Origin: Dipteris shenzhenensis
Taxonomy: Eukaryota > Polypodiophyta > Polypodiopsida > Gleicheniales
Reading direction: 5' to 3' (one strand)
Assembly: GCA_047967505.1 (NCBI GenBank)
Contig: CM106541.1
Length of the DNA stretch: 64,000 bases
Part shown: positions 45,640 through 56,049 of the stretch, piece after piece
Layout: the number at the start of each line of letters is the position of its first letter
Numbering within the stretch: the stretch's first letter is position 1
Translations under genes and position numbers: made by a program
Notes under the pieces: model-generated
The model's database searches: none
What the model was told of the DNA's origin: nothing
Seen by the model: the letters and a program-made list of their open reading frames with translations, nothing else

Positions 45640-46165
45640 TCTATAACTCCACGCGTGGAATTGCAAGTAGTAAATCCACACGTGGAATTGCAATTCCTTG
45701 GGTAGCAGTTAAGTAAATCCATGCATAGACTTGTTGCAACTCCATGGGTAGAGTTAATTCCACATGCAGAATTGTTGCAATTCCACGGGTTGCAGATGTT
45801 ATCTCCATGCGTAGAATTGCAAGTCCACGCATAAAGTTATGTCAATTCCCTTCATACATTTCTGTCAAATCCACACGTACACTTGATGTGAATCCACATG
45901 TATACTTGTAGCATTTTCATGTGTAGACTTAATCTATTTCCTTGCATAGAGTTGTCGCATATCCATGCGTACTATTGATGTGAATCCACACGTAGACTTG
46001 GAGTATTTTTGCACATAGAATTAGTACATCTCCATGTGTAAAGTTGTCGCATATCTACGCATAGACTTGGCACATATCCACGTGTAGAATTTTTGCATAT
46101 CCATGCGTAGAGGTACTGCAACTTCACCTGTAGACTTGTTGCAACTCCACGCATGGATTTGTGGT
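45640..46165. repeat. Minisatellite, TCCACGCGTAGACTTG-type unit
   Basis: About 17 degenerate units of the form (A)TCCAYGYGTAGAMTTG occur with 8-14 bp of variable spacer (TTGCAACT, GTCGCATA and similar). Many contain the self-complementary ACGCGT or CCATGCG core. Frames through it are not genes. Confidence 0.8.
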
Positions 46166-46296
46166 CTGACTATTTTGACAACTTTGGCATTTTGGCTCTA
46201 TCTGAGGCTCAAAATGAAGGTGGTTTGCCTCTTGGGGCCATGTCATAAGCACGGGATTCAGCCTTGTAGAGGGGGCTGAGTGAACAGACAAGGGCA

Positions 46297-47773
46297 TTAA
46301 GGTTGCCTTAGCATGCCAAAATGGAGTTGGCTGGCACTGGGTTGGAGGATGATTGCTAGGTTGGACTTAGATGAACATGGATTTGACACAGGAGTAGGGA
46401 GAGTAGCAAGATTGAACCATGTCAAACACTGCTTCAAGGCCATGGTGAGCTTGGCAGATTGTCTTGTGAATAGCTCATGGGCCTCCGTTTGTAGCTTCAT
46501 TGCTGCTATGTGTGTGGATTGTTGCTGCAAAGGTTCTTGTGGTTCTACCCAGGAGTGGGCATGTTCTTGTGAGTGTCTTGTGAATAGCTCATGGGTCTCC
46601 GTTTGTAGCTTCATTGCTGGTATGTGTGTGGATTGTTGTTGCAAAGGTTCTTGTGGTTCTACCCAGGAGTGGGCATGTTCTTGTGGGTCTTTGAGCTCTA
46701 TCCATGTAACCATGGCATTGGGACTTGGCAGCATAAGAGTGAAGGAGATGTCCACTGCCCTTGGGCCCGACTGCATAGTTGGTTCTTGTGGGGCAACTAA
46801 CAAAATAGTCATCGATGCTAGTTGCACTACCATTGGGAACTAGGTGGGGCTTACGGGTATCGCTTGGACATTGTGTGCATCATAGTGGGCATGGCTCGTC
46901 TTTTCATCCAAGGAGATAGGTTCTTGTGGGGCTATCCCTTGGACCTCTTGTTGGGTGAGTGGTGATGTGGCCTTTTTGTCCAAGGTGCTAGGTTCTTGTG
47001 GGACTAACCCTTGGACCTCTTCATGTATCCGTCTTTGGAAGACCTTAGGGTGCCACTACGAGTGAATTGTATCCTTCTTTATAGTTAGGAGGGTAGGTTC
47101 TTGTGTGAGTACCCCCTCGTCCTCCTCTTGAATGGGGGGTAATTCGAGTCTTGGTCTCCACACTTGCAAGGATTTAATCTTGGGAAGGGGTGTTGGAGCT
47201 TTACCTTAAACTATCGCAGTGACTATCGGGGTGGTAGTGCAAGCCCTTTTAGGTATCCAAATGGAAGGGTTGCCGTTATAAAAACCTTGGGCTTTGAGCA
47301 GGCTCTTGGGGACCCATAGGTCACGATGGGGGTGTGAATATGGTATCCACCATCGTGGCTTCTTGCGTCTGGAGGGGTTTGAATCAAGAGTTGGGAATTG
47401 GGGTTGATGACGCGGGTGTTTTGGTACCCAAACTTGGACTTCATCCCCTTTTGGTAGGCAATTGAGGAGTAAGTCCTTTAGGACCCATTGCGATGTAGTT
47501 CTCAGGGGTGGCAGTACTTCTTTTATTAATCCTGGTGGGGGGAATGATGGGTTCTTCCCTCTCTAGGTCAACAAGCATGGCCATGTTGATTGTGATATGG
47601 GCCCTCCTTTGTTGAGCCTTTGCTACGCAAGACCAAGCCTCACGAATAGCCTCTTCTTTCATGAGCTTCAGCTTGCGTTCTAGTTCCTTATTTTGATGAA
47701 TAGCACGGAGGCTTTCCTCCATTAACGGACCATAGTACCACTTGAGTTTGCTACCATTGATATAACTAGCCAT
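46297..47773 (-). pseudogene. Gypsy-associated 3' ORF with PQEP and WVPK repeats
   Basis: Downstream of the gypsy integrase on the same strand, the frame 47773-47441 (MASYINGSKLKWYYGPLMEE, a Glu/Lys-rich coiled-coil-like part) continues with shifts into a repeat-rich region. W-(V/I)-P-K occurs three times (near 47420, 47320 and 47250), and PQEP or TQEP recurs at about 47100, 46990, 46930, 46790, 46670 and 46550. The segment 46461-46688 is a 38-codon duplication. The function is unknown. The position suggests an extra ORF carried by the element. Confidence 0.5.
46461..46688. repeat. Two tandem copies of a 114-bp unit
   Basis: The second unit (46575-46688) repeats the first (46461-46574) with only a few substitutions. 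Because 114 is divisible by 3, the duplication keeps the reading frame, adding 38 residues (HSWVEPQEPLQQQSTHI and following). Confidence 0.9.
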
Positions 47774-47799
47774 TTTGACATTGAATCAGGGGTCTTGAT

Positions 47800-48531
47800 C
47801 TAAGCGGTGCCCTGTGGTGTGATTTCAGTGACTCGATACGGTCCTAGACCTTGATACTTAAGTTTTCGTTTGGTGTTGTGCACATTGAATAGGAGGCATA
47901 AGTCTCCTTCGTTAAGGTTCTTGGTCTTTAAGTTGTTGTCAAACCATCACTTGGGCTGTAGCTTCTCAACCATCATTCCATGCACCGACCTTAGGCTGGT
48001 CTCATCCAATTGCTCCAATGAGACAAGCCTTTCTGCAAGGGCATTGCCTAGAAGTCTTTTCTGTACCGCAATGCAAAGGCTGGGCACTAGGAACTCCATG
48101 GGCATGACTGCCTCTAGACCAAATGCAAGGTTGAAGGGGGTGCTATTAGTTGCCACTGTTCGATAGGCCCACAAGGATGCAGTAAGTTTATTTTCCCAAT
48201 TAGTCCTATTGCTAGCTACGGTTTTTGTAATGATCAAGATGACCATTTTGTTTGAGCTTGTGGCTTGTCCATTGCACTCTGGGGTAATAGGGGGTGGATT
48301 TGCAGTGTATGTGACAAGGAACTCTAAAAGCAATATGGCAATCACCTCATTAATAAAGTGTGTACCAAGATCACTAATGATCTCTAATGGGCACCCAAAC
48401 TGTGATAGAACATTCTCATAAAGAAATTTGGCCATTGATCTAGCATCAGCCTTCTTCGTGGCTTTGGCTTCTACCTGCTTGGTGCAAGGGGAAGGGAAAG
48501 AAGCGAGTTTTTCGAGCGAGTTTAAGAGCAA
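47800..48531 (-). pseudogene. Ty3/gypsy integrase core, catalytic Glu lost
   Basis: The 194-codon frame 48531-47947 has the second catalytic Asp in EIISDLGTHFINEVI, then PECNGQATSSNK where active relatives have NGQAE before STNK, so the catalytic Glu is Thr. ENKLTASLWAYRTV and TPFNLAFGLEAVMPMEFLVP follow, as in plant gypsy integrases. A short LGPYRVTEIT-like segment, the C-terminal GPY motif, follows at about 47860-47830 in another frame. The first Asp region is missing. Confidence 0.75.
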
Positions 48532-48576
48532 GTTTTTTTTGGCAACCCACTATTTCTTATTCCACCTATGCCACTT

Positions 48577-48579
48577 GTG

Positions 48580-48650
<71 letters not shown>

Positions 48651-48725
48651 TCCATCTCCAAATTTACATCCCTCTCTCTTTCTATGTCTCTCTCTCTATC
48701 GCTTTCTTTCTGTCCCCCTACAAAT

Positions 48726-48778
<53 letters not shown>
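48577..48778. repeat. (CT)n microsatellite, two blocks
   Basis: Pure CT runs at about 48582-48646 and 48730-48772 are separated by a mixed stretch. The Arg/Glu and Ser/Leu frames across them are artefacts. Confidence 0.95.
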
Positions 48779-48782
<4 letters not shown>

Positions 48783-48789
48783 TCAAACA

Positions 48790-49560
48790 TTATTTTACAA
48801 CTTGAAAGCGCATAGGAAATTTGTATACTTTATTAGCACTGGCTCTCCTAGAGACACTACCTTAGGATTGAGTTGAGTGGGAGTTTTGTGATTATTCTTA
48901 ATTTTTTTGGAATTTCTAAAATTCTTAACCTCTACTTTTAGATGGCTGTTGGCTTTTCAACTTTTAGCTTGTGTGTGGCTCTTGGATTTTCAACTTTTAG
49001 CTTGTGTGTGCTTTTTACCTCCTCCAACATGGGTATAAATCAATTCAGGGGCTCTACTCTCCCTCCATGCTTGAGCTCTCCCTAGAACAATTGCTTGGCT
49101 TCCTCTAGCTACAAGTCTTCAAGTCACTTCAAGCTTTCCAGTTGCTCTCGTATGTTTGTTTGTGAGCAAGGCTCTAAAGCCGATTTGCCTATCAAGCCGT
49201 TGCTTGCAAAAAAATTGCTATCCAAAAAGTTGTTTGCCAGAAAAGCAGGTTTGCCTGTTTAAAAAATATGTGTTCATGTTGAAAGGGCATTATACCAGCA
49301 GCCAAATGGGCTTTATGCTGGCTAGTGAAAAGATTGTCGTCTACTCGATCTATTTATAAAAATAAAGCCAAAAAAGAACCCTAGAAAGTTGACATCAAAA
49401 CTTTACAGGTGGCATTCGTAAAACCTTCAAGGAAAAATAACGCCGATTTACCTTTCAGTTTTAAATAGACTGAGTAAGACATGAGAGGGAGATAGAAAAT
49501 GCATATCTAAATCAAATCAATACAACATAGGCTTCTTATATCGAGAGAGCCTTTAGAATA
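48790..49560. other. AT-rich spacer
   Basis: It holds only small repeats (CTTTTAGCTTGTGTGTG twice at 48960-49010). No gene is supported. Confidence 0.35.
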
Positions 49561-49564
49561 GTTA

Positions 49565-49936
49565 AACCATGTGGGATACTCTCATCCACATCTCTCCTTG
49601 TGGATATCCTCAATCCACATCTCCACATCATGTAGTCCACATCCTAGGGTGGCTACTTTGATTCTTTCCTATATCATACCTTAGCCTCTAATTATGTGCT
49701 CATGGCACCACAACTCTCAACACAGAGAAGCACTTGCCTCCAATTTGTGGGTTTAACAGGTCTTTAGACATTGTCGATTGTTTAGAAAGAAATAATAAAA
49801 AGGAAACGCTTTGAAGACTCGCAAGATCCATTAGGCTTTGCCAAGGTTTTATAGTTATTTGCATGCTCTCACACTGATTGCAAAGCCATTGCCTTTATTT
49901 AACCTTGATCTCTTGCATTTCACATGGTATCAAAGC
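49565..49936 (+). mobile_element. Copia-type 5' LTR end with primer-binding site
   Basis: An LTR-like sequence ends GCATTTCACA at 49924 and is followed by TGGTATCAAAGC, one base from the initiator tRNA-Met site. The start is uncertain (TGTGGGATACTC at about 49569 is a candidate). No gag frame or 3' LTR was found in the window, although an integrase-linker fragment of a copia lies at 52730. Confidence 0.4.
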
Positions 49937-50550
49937 TTAGGTCTTGCTCATGTTCACATCTCCAATTTGAGAGGAAAAGCTTAAAATTTCCGCTTTGAGA
50001 AATTTCCATACATCTCTTTGATATTTCTGTCATTCCTTTGAAAGTGAGTTCTTCATTCTTCTTTGAGTATTTCTTTGTGAGGATTCATGTGAGGAGAGAT
50101 TTGAAAGGTTTGAGAGAGAGAGAGATGTATAGGGAGATTATTGAGAGCCCTAGTTTTCCAATGAGAGACTAGACTAGTCCTAGTCTATGTAGAAAGAGCC
50201 GACCTCTGCCAGCAATGATTAGCTTCAACAACAGTGAGCGTCGAAACTACCCAGCTGCCTTCTATGCTCTATGCAGCTCTATGATGTAGGTCCAAGAAAG
50301 AAGATCCCCTACAGCTTGATCTGTGGTCTCATGCAAGAAACGAAAAATAGTAGCAGCCAAGCCAAGCCATCTCCTCTAACACCAAATTCTGGTTCAAATA
50401 AACCTTTTTCCTTTTGTTTTCTCAATAATCTCCTGTTTTTTTTTAAATGTTGTCTTTTAATTTTCATTTTGTTTTCTTTTAAACTTTATGTTTTATAAAT
50501 ATATTTTTAACTTCTTTTCATTCTATCTTTTTTTTTTTAAATTACACTGC
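49937..50550. other. Untranslated-type leader and AT-rich DNA
   Basis: GAGAGAGAG and T-rich stretches follow the primer-binding site. No coding region is supported. Confidence 0.3.
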
Positions 50551-50945
50551 AAGAGAAGGGGAACTAAGGGAAGGGGGAAAATTAGGAACTAGAGGGACTT
50601 AGAGGAACTTAGAGAGAAATGAGGACTTAGAGGAACTAACTAAGGAAATGGGGTACTTAGAGCCTTAGAGGAGGGGGAAAAGAGCCTTAGAGGAAGGCAT
50701 ACTTAGAGCCTTAGAGGAGGGGGAAAAGTGCCTTACACAAAGTGGGAGGGTCCTACTGTAGATGCCAAGGTCACGTACATCAAGAATGCATGGTGAGATT
50801 ACAAAGGCAAAGGAGCTACCTTGACCTCCCTTCCATCAATGCACCCACGCCCCCAAGCATAGCCGCAACCACAAGCATCAATGCACCCACGCCCCTAGTC
50901 AGATGCTGCATTACATCCACCACAACCACAAGCACCAATACACCC
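50550..50945. repeat. Short tandem repeats (CTTAGAGGAACTTAGAG and CATCAATGCACCCACGCCCC)
   Basis: 50550-50730 is built of ACTTAGAGCCTTAGAGGAGG units. 50835-50945 has three degenerate copies of an ATCAATGCACCCACGCCCC unit with CCGCAACCACAAGC. Confidence 0.7.
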
Positions 50946-52355
50946 AAAGTTTACCTATGAAAAGACAGAGAAATAGACTTAAGGAGCACCTATATAGTTT
51001 GGCATTTAGGGGAGATTTGTGGGGATCATCCTTGTTGCCAGTGGGAGGGCTCCGTTATAAGATCACATGATGGTAGTCTACTCTCTTACATCGAGATAGT
51101 TAAAAGCCAACTACAGATGCGGCATGCAGCCTTTCCATAGTCGAGCACATAACTACTAACTCAAAATTGAACCTAAATCCTTGTATTTTATCAAGATTTT
51201 AAGGAAAAAAGCAAGTGAGTAAAATGTTGGACATGACACGTGACACAGGCTCCATTCGGACTAGATACTCCCCGCAATTATCAAGGGTGGTTATTTTTTA
51301 TTGATTTCATGATATCTATATTTTGGAAGCTAAAGTTCATCAAATACATGAATAAGGCGATATATTAACTTATCCTCGTTGTAGTCTATACAATAGTCAC
51401 ATGGACTATAACCGTATGAATAAAGGTGTCATTTATGTTATGGGGGTGGATCTCACACTCATTATTATTATTATTTCTCTCCACTCTCCGTGGGAAGGTC
51501 CCCTCTGCGTGGATCTCAACGTTTCTTCGATCTTGCATCCATCTTTGATTTGTTGCTCCCTCGCATCCATAACATGCATCAAAAGAGAGGAATGTTCTAA
51601 GAATTCAAATTGAAAAAAACCACTTTTGAATGGACGAGCATTGAAAATATCTATATGATACTAGATATAATATATAATTATTATAACCACACAGCGTGTG
51701 GGCGAGGAGGTGGTGCGCTTCCTTCCCCAAAGAGTTATAATCCAAGGAACGGGCCCTTCCTTGGGTGCCGAGATAACGTCGAGATTATAAACGTTGAGAA
51801 TATTAGCGTCGAGAATAAGTCATTCCTGAAATGCACGAGTCTTTGCAGTTATCGTTGACCCACAACTATAGTGGAAGATCAAAGAAAAACAGTGAGCCTC
51901 GGAAGAATTTCCTGCTCCACCAATCTTCACCCAACAATGTTCTTCCCCTCAAGATTGAAATCATCATATGTTTGAATCACTCCACTACCTACGCGGTCTC
52001 CACATGTATATTTCAGGTTGGAAGACTCATCGTAGGAAAGTATAACCAGATCTTCTTCTTGTTGGACTGAGCCATATCTGCCTAGAGCTGAGCTCTTTGC
52101 CATGCAGATGTCTTGTGCTTCACCTCAGCAGCTCGGGGTGGCAAGCTTGGAGATGGTGTTGCCTTTGTGCTTGCTATGCTACTGGGAGTTTTTGATCGGG
52201 CTTGGTAGTGTCGAAGAAATCCCAAGCTTCTTGAGGAAAGATTGATTCCACCGGATGTTCTCTTCCCGTTGGTTGTGGTACCCTCTACACAAGCTTACGC
52301 TTGCAAATTCCCAGAAGGGTTTGGGCATTCTTCAAACAAGGGCCTGAAACTTTGC
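50946..52355. other. No supported gene
   Basis: Only short unrelated frames occur. AT-rich and GC-rich patches alternate. A cluster of ACGTCGAGATTATAAACGTT-like words lies at 51770-51820. Confidence 0.35.
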
Positions 52356-52602
52356 CTCGGGGGGGTCACTATGTATAAACCCTCTATATCACGTGCGTTC
52401 AAGGCCTATATTTAAAATCCCTTATCTGTAAAATTTTTCATTAATAAAATGTACCCCTTTTCTATACAAATCTGTAAATTTTTTCCAAAACTATTTTAAA
52501 TAGTCCTTTATGTATATTTATTTCTGTAAATTTTAGGAATAAAAAATATCCTTCTTTTGAATTCACGTGATAGGGTTACATATGATGAGTGACCCCCCCG
52601 AG
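52356..52602. mobile_element. MITE, hAT-like (8-bp target duplication), copy B
   Basis: The element is 247 bp long. It begins CTCGGGGGGGTCACT and ends AGTGACCCCCCCGAG, a perfect 15-bp inverted repeat. The imperfect arms extend further to CCTCTATATCACGTGCGTTC against GAATTCACGTGATAGGG. AACTTTGC flanks it exactly on both sides (52348-52355 and 52603-52610). It shares ends and the CACGTG-containing arm with copy A at 3551-3807. No coding capacity. Confidence 0.85.
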
Positions 52603-52729
52603 AACTTTGCTATTCTTTGATCCCAAGGAACTTTGAGATGTTCTCTGTATAGGAAAAAAAGAGGATTCTCTATATCATTTACTAGTTTGAAATGAACATA
52701 ACTAGTAAGAAACACTTATTTCATTAATT

Positions 52730-52960
52730 TTGGACTCATATGTCTACTTTTGGACTATTCCTTATGGGCATCTTCGTGTATTTGGCTATGAAGCTTATGT
52801 TCATATCCCTAAGGAAAAATGCAGCAAGCTTGAAGGAAGTGCCTTTTTCTTGGATGTGGTGATTCAGGCGAGATGGGATATCAATTGTGGGATCCAGAGG
52901 CCACTGAAAAGTTTACTTTATAAAACTGTTATTCGAGAATCAAAAGCTTACTTTCTGGCA
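52730..52960 (+). mobile_element. Ty1/copia pol fragment (integrase-RT linker)
   Basis: GHLRVFGYEAYVHIPKEKCS matches the conserved segment after the copia integrase core, where the next part normally reads as a GY-type motif. After SKLEG the frame shifts and the WDPE-like and RDVVF-like parts are only faintly visible (to about 52960). Isolated piece. Confidence 0.7.
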
Positions 52961-53600
52961 CTATCATTTTCTGAACATAAGACATTTCAAAATATCTCTC
53001 TACAATGTTGTACAAATAATGCAAAAACTACTATTAAATCCTAAATTTGTATTTCTTGTTTATAAGAATCATATTCTTAAAATAAAAAATCCGAGTTATT
53101 AGTTTAAATCCATGAAAAACCATGCTATTGAGGATTCACAACATTTTAAAAATGTATACATAAGAGACCACAACATTTTAAAAATGTATACATAAGAGAC
53201 CTGTAAGACTCTTTTTACTTTCAATGCAGAAAACTATAACACTCTTGAATATTCAAGAAATTAAAAGGTTTATATACACATGAGACATGATGGAAGCCTC
53301 TTTTGTACTCCAAAAAATAGCAATAGCTATGCTTGCAATTTTACATTATCATGTCATAAGTTTTACAACAAATATTGCTCTGGATGAGTCTCTGTACAAA
53401 GGACTCCTGTGGCCTTTTCAATAATTTAATTTTTCCTTTACAATGAGTTTAGTACAAATGGGCGATCCAAACATTTGCTTGTTTGGATGTCCTTTTCTAT
53501 CATGATCACAGAAATGAGCGATCCAAACATTTGCTTGTTCAGAATGTCCTTTCCGTCATCACTTGTCGCTTGGGTGCCATCTTCATTCACTCTCATCTAA
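52961..53600. other. Spacer with small tandem duplications
   Basis: Contains a 32-bp unit repeated twice (53141-53204, CACAACATTTTAAAAATGTA) and a 55-60-bp duplication (53461 and 53517, GCGATCCAAACATTTGCTTG). Confidence 0.5.
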
Positions 53601-53645
53601 CAACCACCACCACCTTCACTCTTTCTCGATATTTGAATGGTGTTA

Positions 53646-55363
53646 TCATGGGCATTCTTCATTTGCGCTATCTCCTTCTACTTCCTCCCGGGCGAGCATC
53701 TTTGTGAACTCTGTAATGTGCGTAATAATTGGTTGCAGTAATTTTATTTTGTCTTCTACATCATACCCCATGTGCTTCTTTGTTTTCTTTGACCTTGATT
53801 TCCAGGATACTATGACTGTCTCTGTGGAACGTCTTGAAATTGCTTCATGGTTTGGGACCCATTCCTTTTTCAAACAACTACTATACAATGTACTGTTATC
53901 TTGGTTCTCCTTCCTGCCCCTTGGCTCATACCATACCGTTGTAAATGTTGTAGCTCTCCCCCGGTCATCCATGCTCACGTCAACTACTTTCGCAACCCAA
54001 AACTTCACGTTCTCATGTTCATCATCCGATGGTCGAACTGCAACAAAACAATGGACATCTATGTCTATTTGTGGCATAAACTCTCTCTTCTTGGGTCCAC
54101 AATATGGACGTGGGAGCAACGATTCAAACTCATTTTCAAAGAGACCACATGCTGGACGCAAGTCATTACCAACATTTGGCCAAAATAAAGGCCGTTCTGC
54201 CTTAATATCATCTTCTCGCATTTTTGCAAGGTCCTTTATCAATTGGTAGGTCTTGCTAATTACAACAGTAGTGTGTTCCTTCCAAGAGGGCTTCCAATCA
54301 GGAAATCTCCGGAGCATTTCCTCTTTGTATGCAATAAAAGCTTTTAAGCCTTCTATTTCACCTTTGGATTTCTCGCTGAATTCTTTTATAGGAGCCCATG
54401 TTGGATGCATTTCTTTGCTCAGGATTGAAGTTAAGAGAGAGTAAGGTTCTTCAGGTTCCTATTTTGTATCAAGAGAATAGTGTTGCCATTGCATCACTGG
54501 TTTTTCACCCTTTAAGAAAAATCGAAAATAGTGTGGAGCGCTATGACCAATCAGGGCATCACCACCTTTTTGTATGAAAGGTAGAATAAACTCTTCCAAT
54601 CATACATCCTCTCAACCATTGAGCATATTGTTCCTTCCTTACGGCCACCAACTTGCCTCCCACATTTTCTTATCAAGTCATCCATTGTCTCCATGTCCTT
54701 GTGTTTTAGTTCTCTTGAAACTGTGCTAAATACCTGATCGATATCCTCATGTTGTGCCCAACCAACAAAAACCCAACTTCAATCTCATTGAAGATTCTAT
54801 GAGCGATTAGCATTGAGCAAAATGCAAAGAAGAGTACATTCTTATTCTCTCGTCCGCAATTGTCTGCTTGTATTCTCAAAGTTGCTGGTAGGCGACCTTT
54901 TTCTGCATGTACATTGTGAATTGCCTTCATAACGGATGTTACAACTTGATTGCTATCGTGTAGATGCAAGGAATCAATCCATATGTCTGCAAAAAACTTA
55001 CATCCGTGCACTAACACTCCACATAGATGTGTCTTTAAAAAGTATTTGCCTTGTAGCTTAGGTGGAGTGTTAATGAATCGAGGTAATGTTGTTGTATTTT
55101 GATCCATACCATCTACAATAATGCACATGTACTCATTTGGGTGAGAAATAGCTTGCTCCTTCCAAAATGCATATTTTATTCTAGAATGTCGAACAAGTCC
55201 ATGATGAAATTCTCTCTTTCTTTTGTAAGCTTCTTTTTGTTCCGGAGATGTTGCACTCTCAAGTGCTCGCTTTAGATCATCACAGTCGTTGCACTTTGAC
55301 ATTTTTTGCCTCTTTGGGATTTTAACATGTCCAAAGCTTTTTTTCCAAAGAGTATACAAAGTA
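53646..55363 (-). pseudogene. DUF7869-like protein gene, C-terminal half, split by a copia
   Basis: The minus strand from 55363 reads out of the LTR boundary into FHTLYTLWKKSFGHVKIPKR and CNDCDDLKRALESATSPEQK. The core carries EYMCIIVDGMDQNT, LRIQADNCGRENKN and, across a frameshift near 54765, a VGHTHEDIDQ-type motif. These Asp-rich boxes are in the order known for the DUF7869 family. A second shifted part (54640-54420) leads to 54410-53646, where VKFWVAKVVDVSMDD and FTTVWYEPRGRKENQDN suggest a BAH- or Tudor-like C-terminal module. Frameshifts at about 54765 and 54430 show decay. The family's biochemical function is unknown to me. The Asp spacing would be compatible with an RNase H-like fold, which is inference. 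Confidence 0.65.
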
Positions 55364-55368
55364 TGAAA

Positions 55369-56020
55369 TGTAAGAAAATAGTAGGCAGCGGAAGATAACA
55401 ACAAAACGCAAGTACACGATGGAAAGCTGGAGAGAATACAAAAATCCTGATATACCAAAGTGCTGATACAACTGATGGTTGGCTGTCCACCCGTGTGCTC
55501 TACAGTCGATGGTGATCTAGACAGATGCTGGACGGAGGACTATGAGCGTGAAGAACTGGTTATCTGATGATAGGGGGTGGCCACTTATATAGTGTAAGTG
55601 GTTGACGGTCGGCCCTGTAATAGGCAGTCGGCCTAATAGACAGTCGGCCTGGAAGACCACCGACCCTTCAGAAAACATGCCGGCGGGCAGATGAAGGATC
55701 GCGCATAGGTCATACCCTGCCGCTGGGGGCTTTGCCCCTAGACCCCCACCGGGGGCCTGCACCCCCCGGACCCCTTGTTATCGGGGGGGCTATCGCCCCC
55801 CCGAACCCCCCCTTTGTGCAGACGGGTATCTACTCTTGGCTCCTAAGCCGTCTCATAACCATCTGGTCTACTCTAAGACCCCTTCTAGTGTCTAAACTGG
55901 GGATCCCTCCCAATATCTGATACCCATCATGGCTTCTCCTCATATGGGGGCCTTACAACATTGGGTACACAGAATATTGGTGGGTTACATGAGAGGTGGA
56001 CATTTGAGCTAACTCTAACA
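55369..56020 (-). repeat. 3' LTR of the young copia element
   Basis: It begins TGTAAGAAAATAGTAGGCAG and ends TTGAGCTAACTCTAACA on the plus strand. Near 55720-55810 it has GC-rich palindromic blocks (GGGGGCTTTGCCCC, GGGGGGCTATCGCCCCCC). Confidence 0.95.
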
Positions 56021-56049
56021 CCCCCCCTCAATGTTCACCCGAAGATGAA

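Noticed and set aside
45640-46165. CRISPR-like array of short repeats
   Set aside because: Repeats are degenerate, spacers are not of constant length, and the context is a plant retroelement.
53563-54249. 228-codon plus-strand frame
   Set aside because: Lies opposite the better supported C-terminal part of the DUF7869-like gene and has no recognisable domain.
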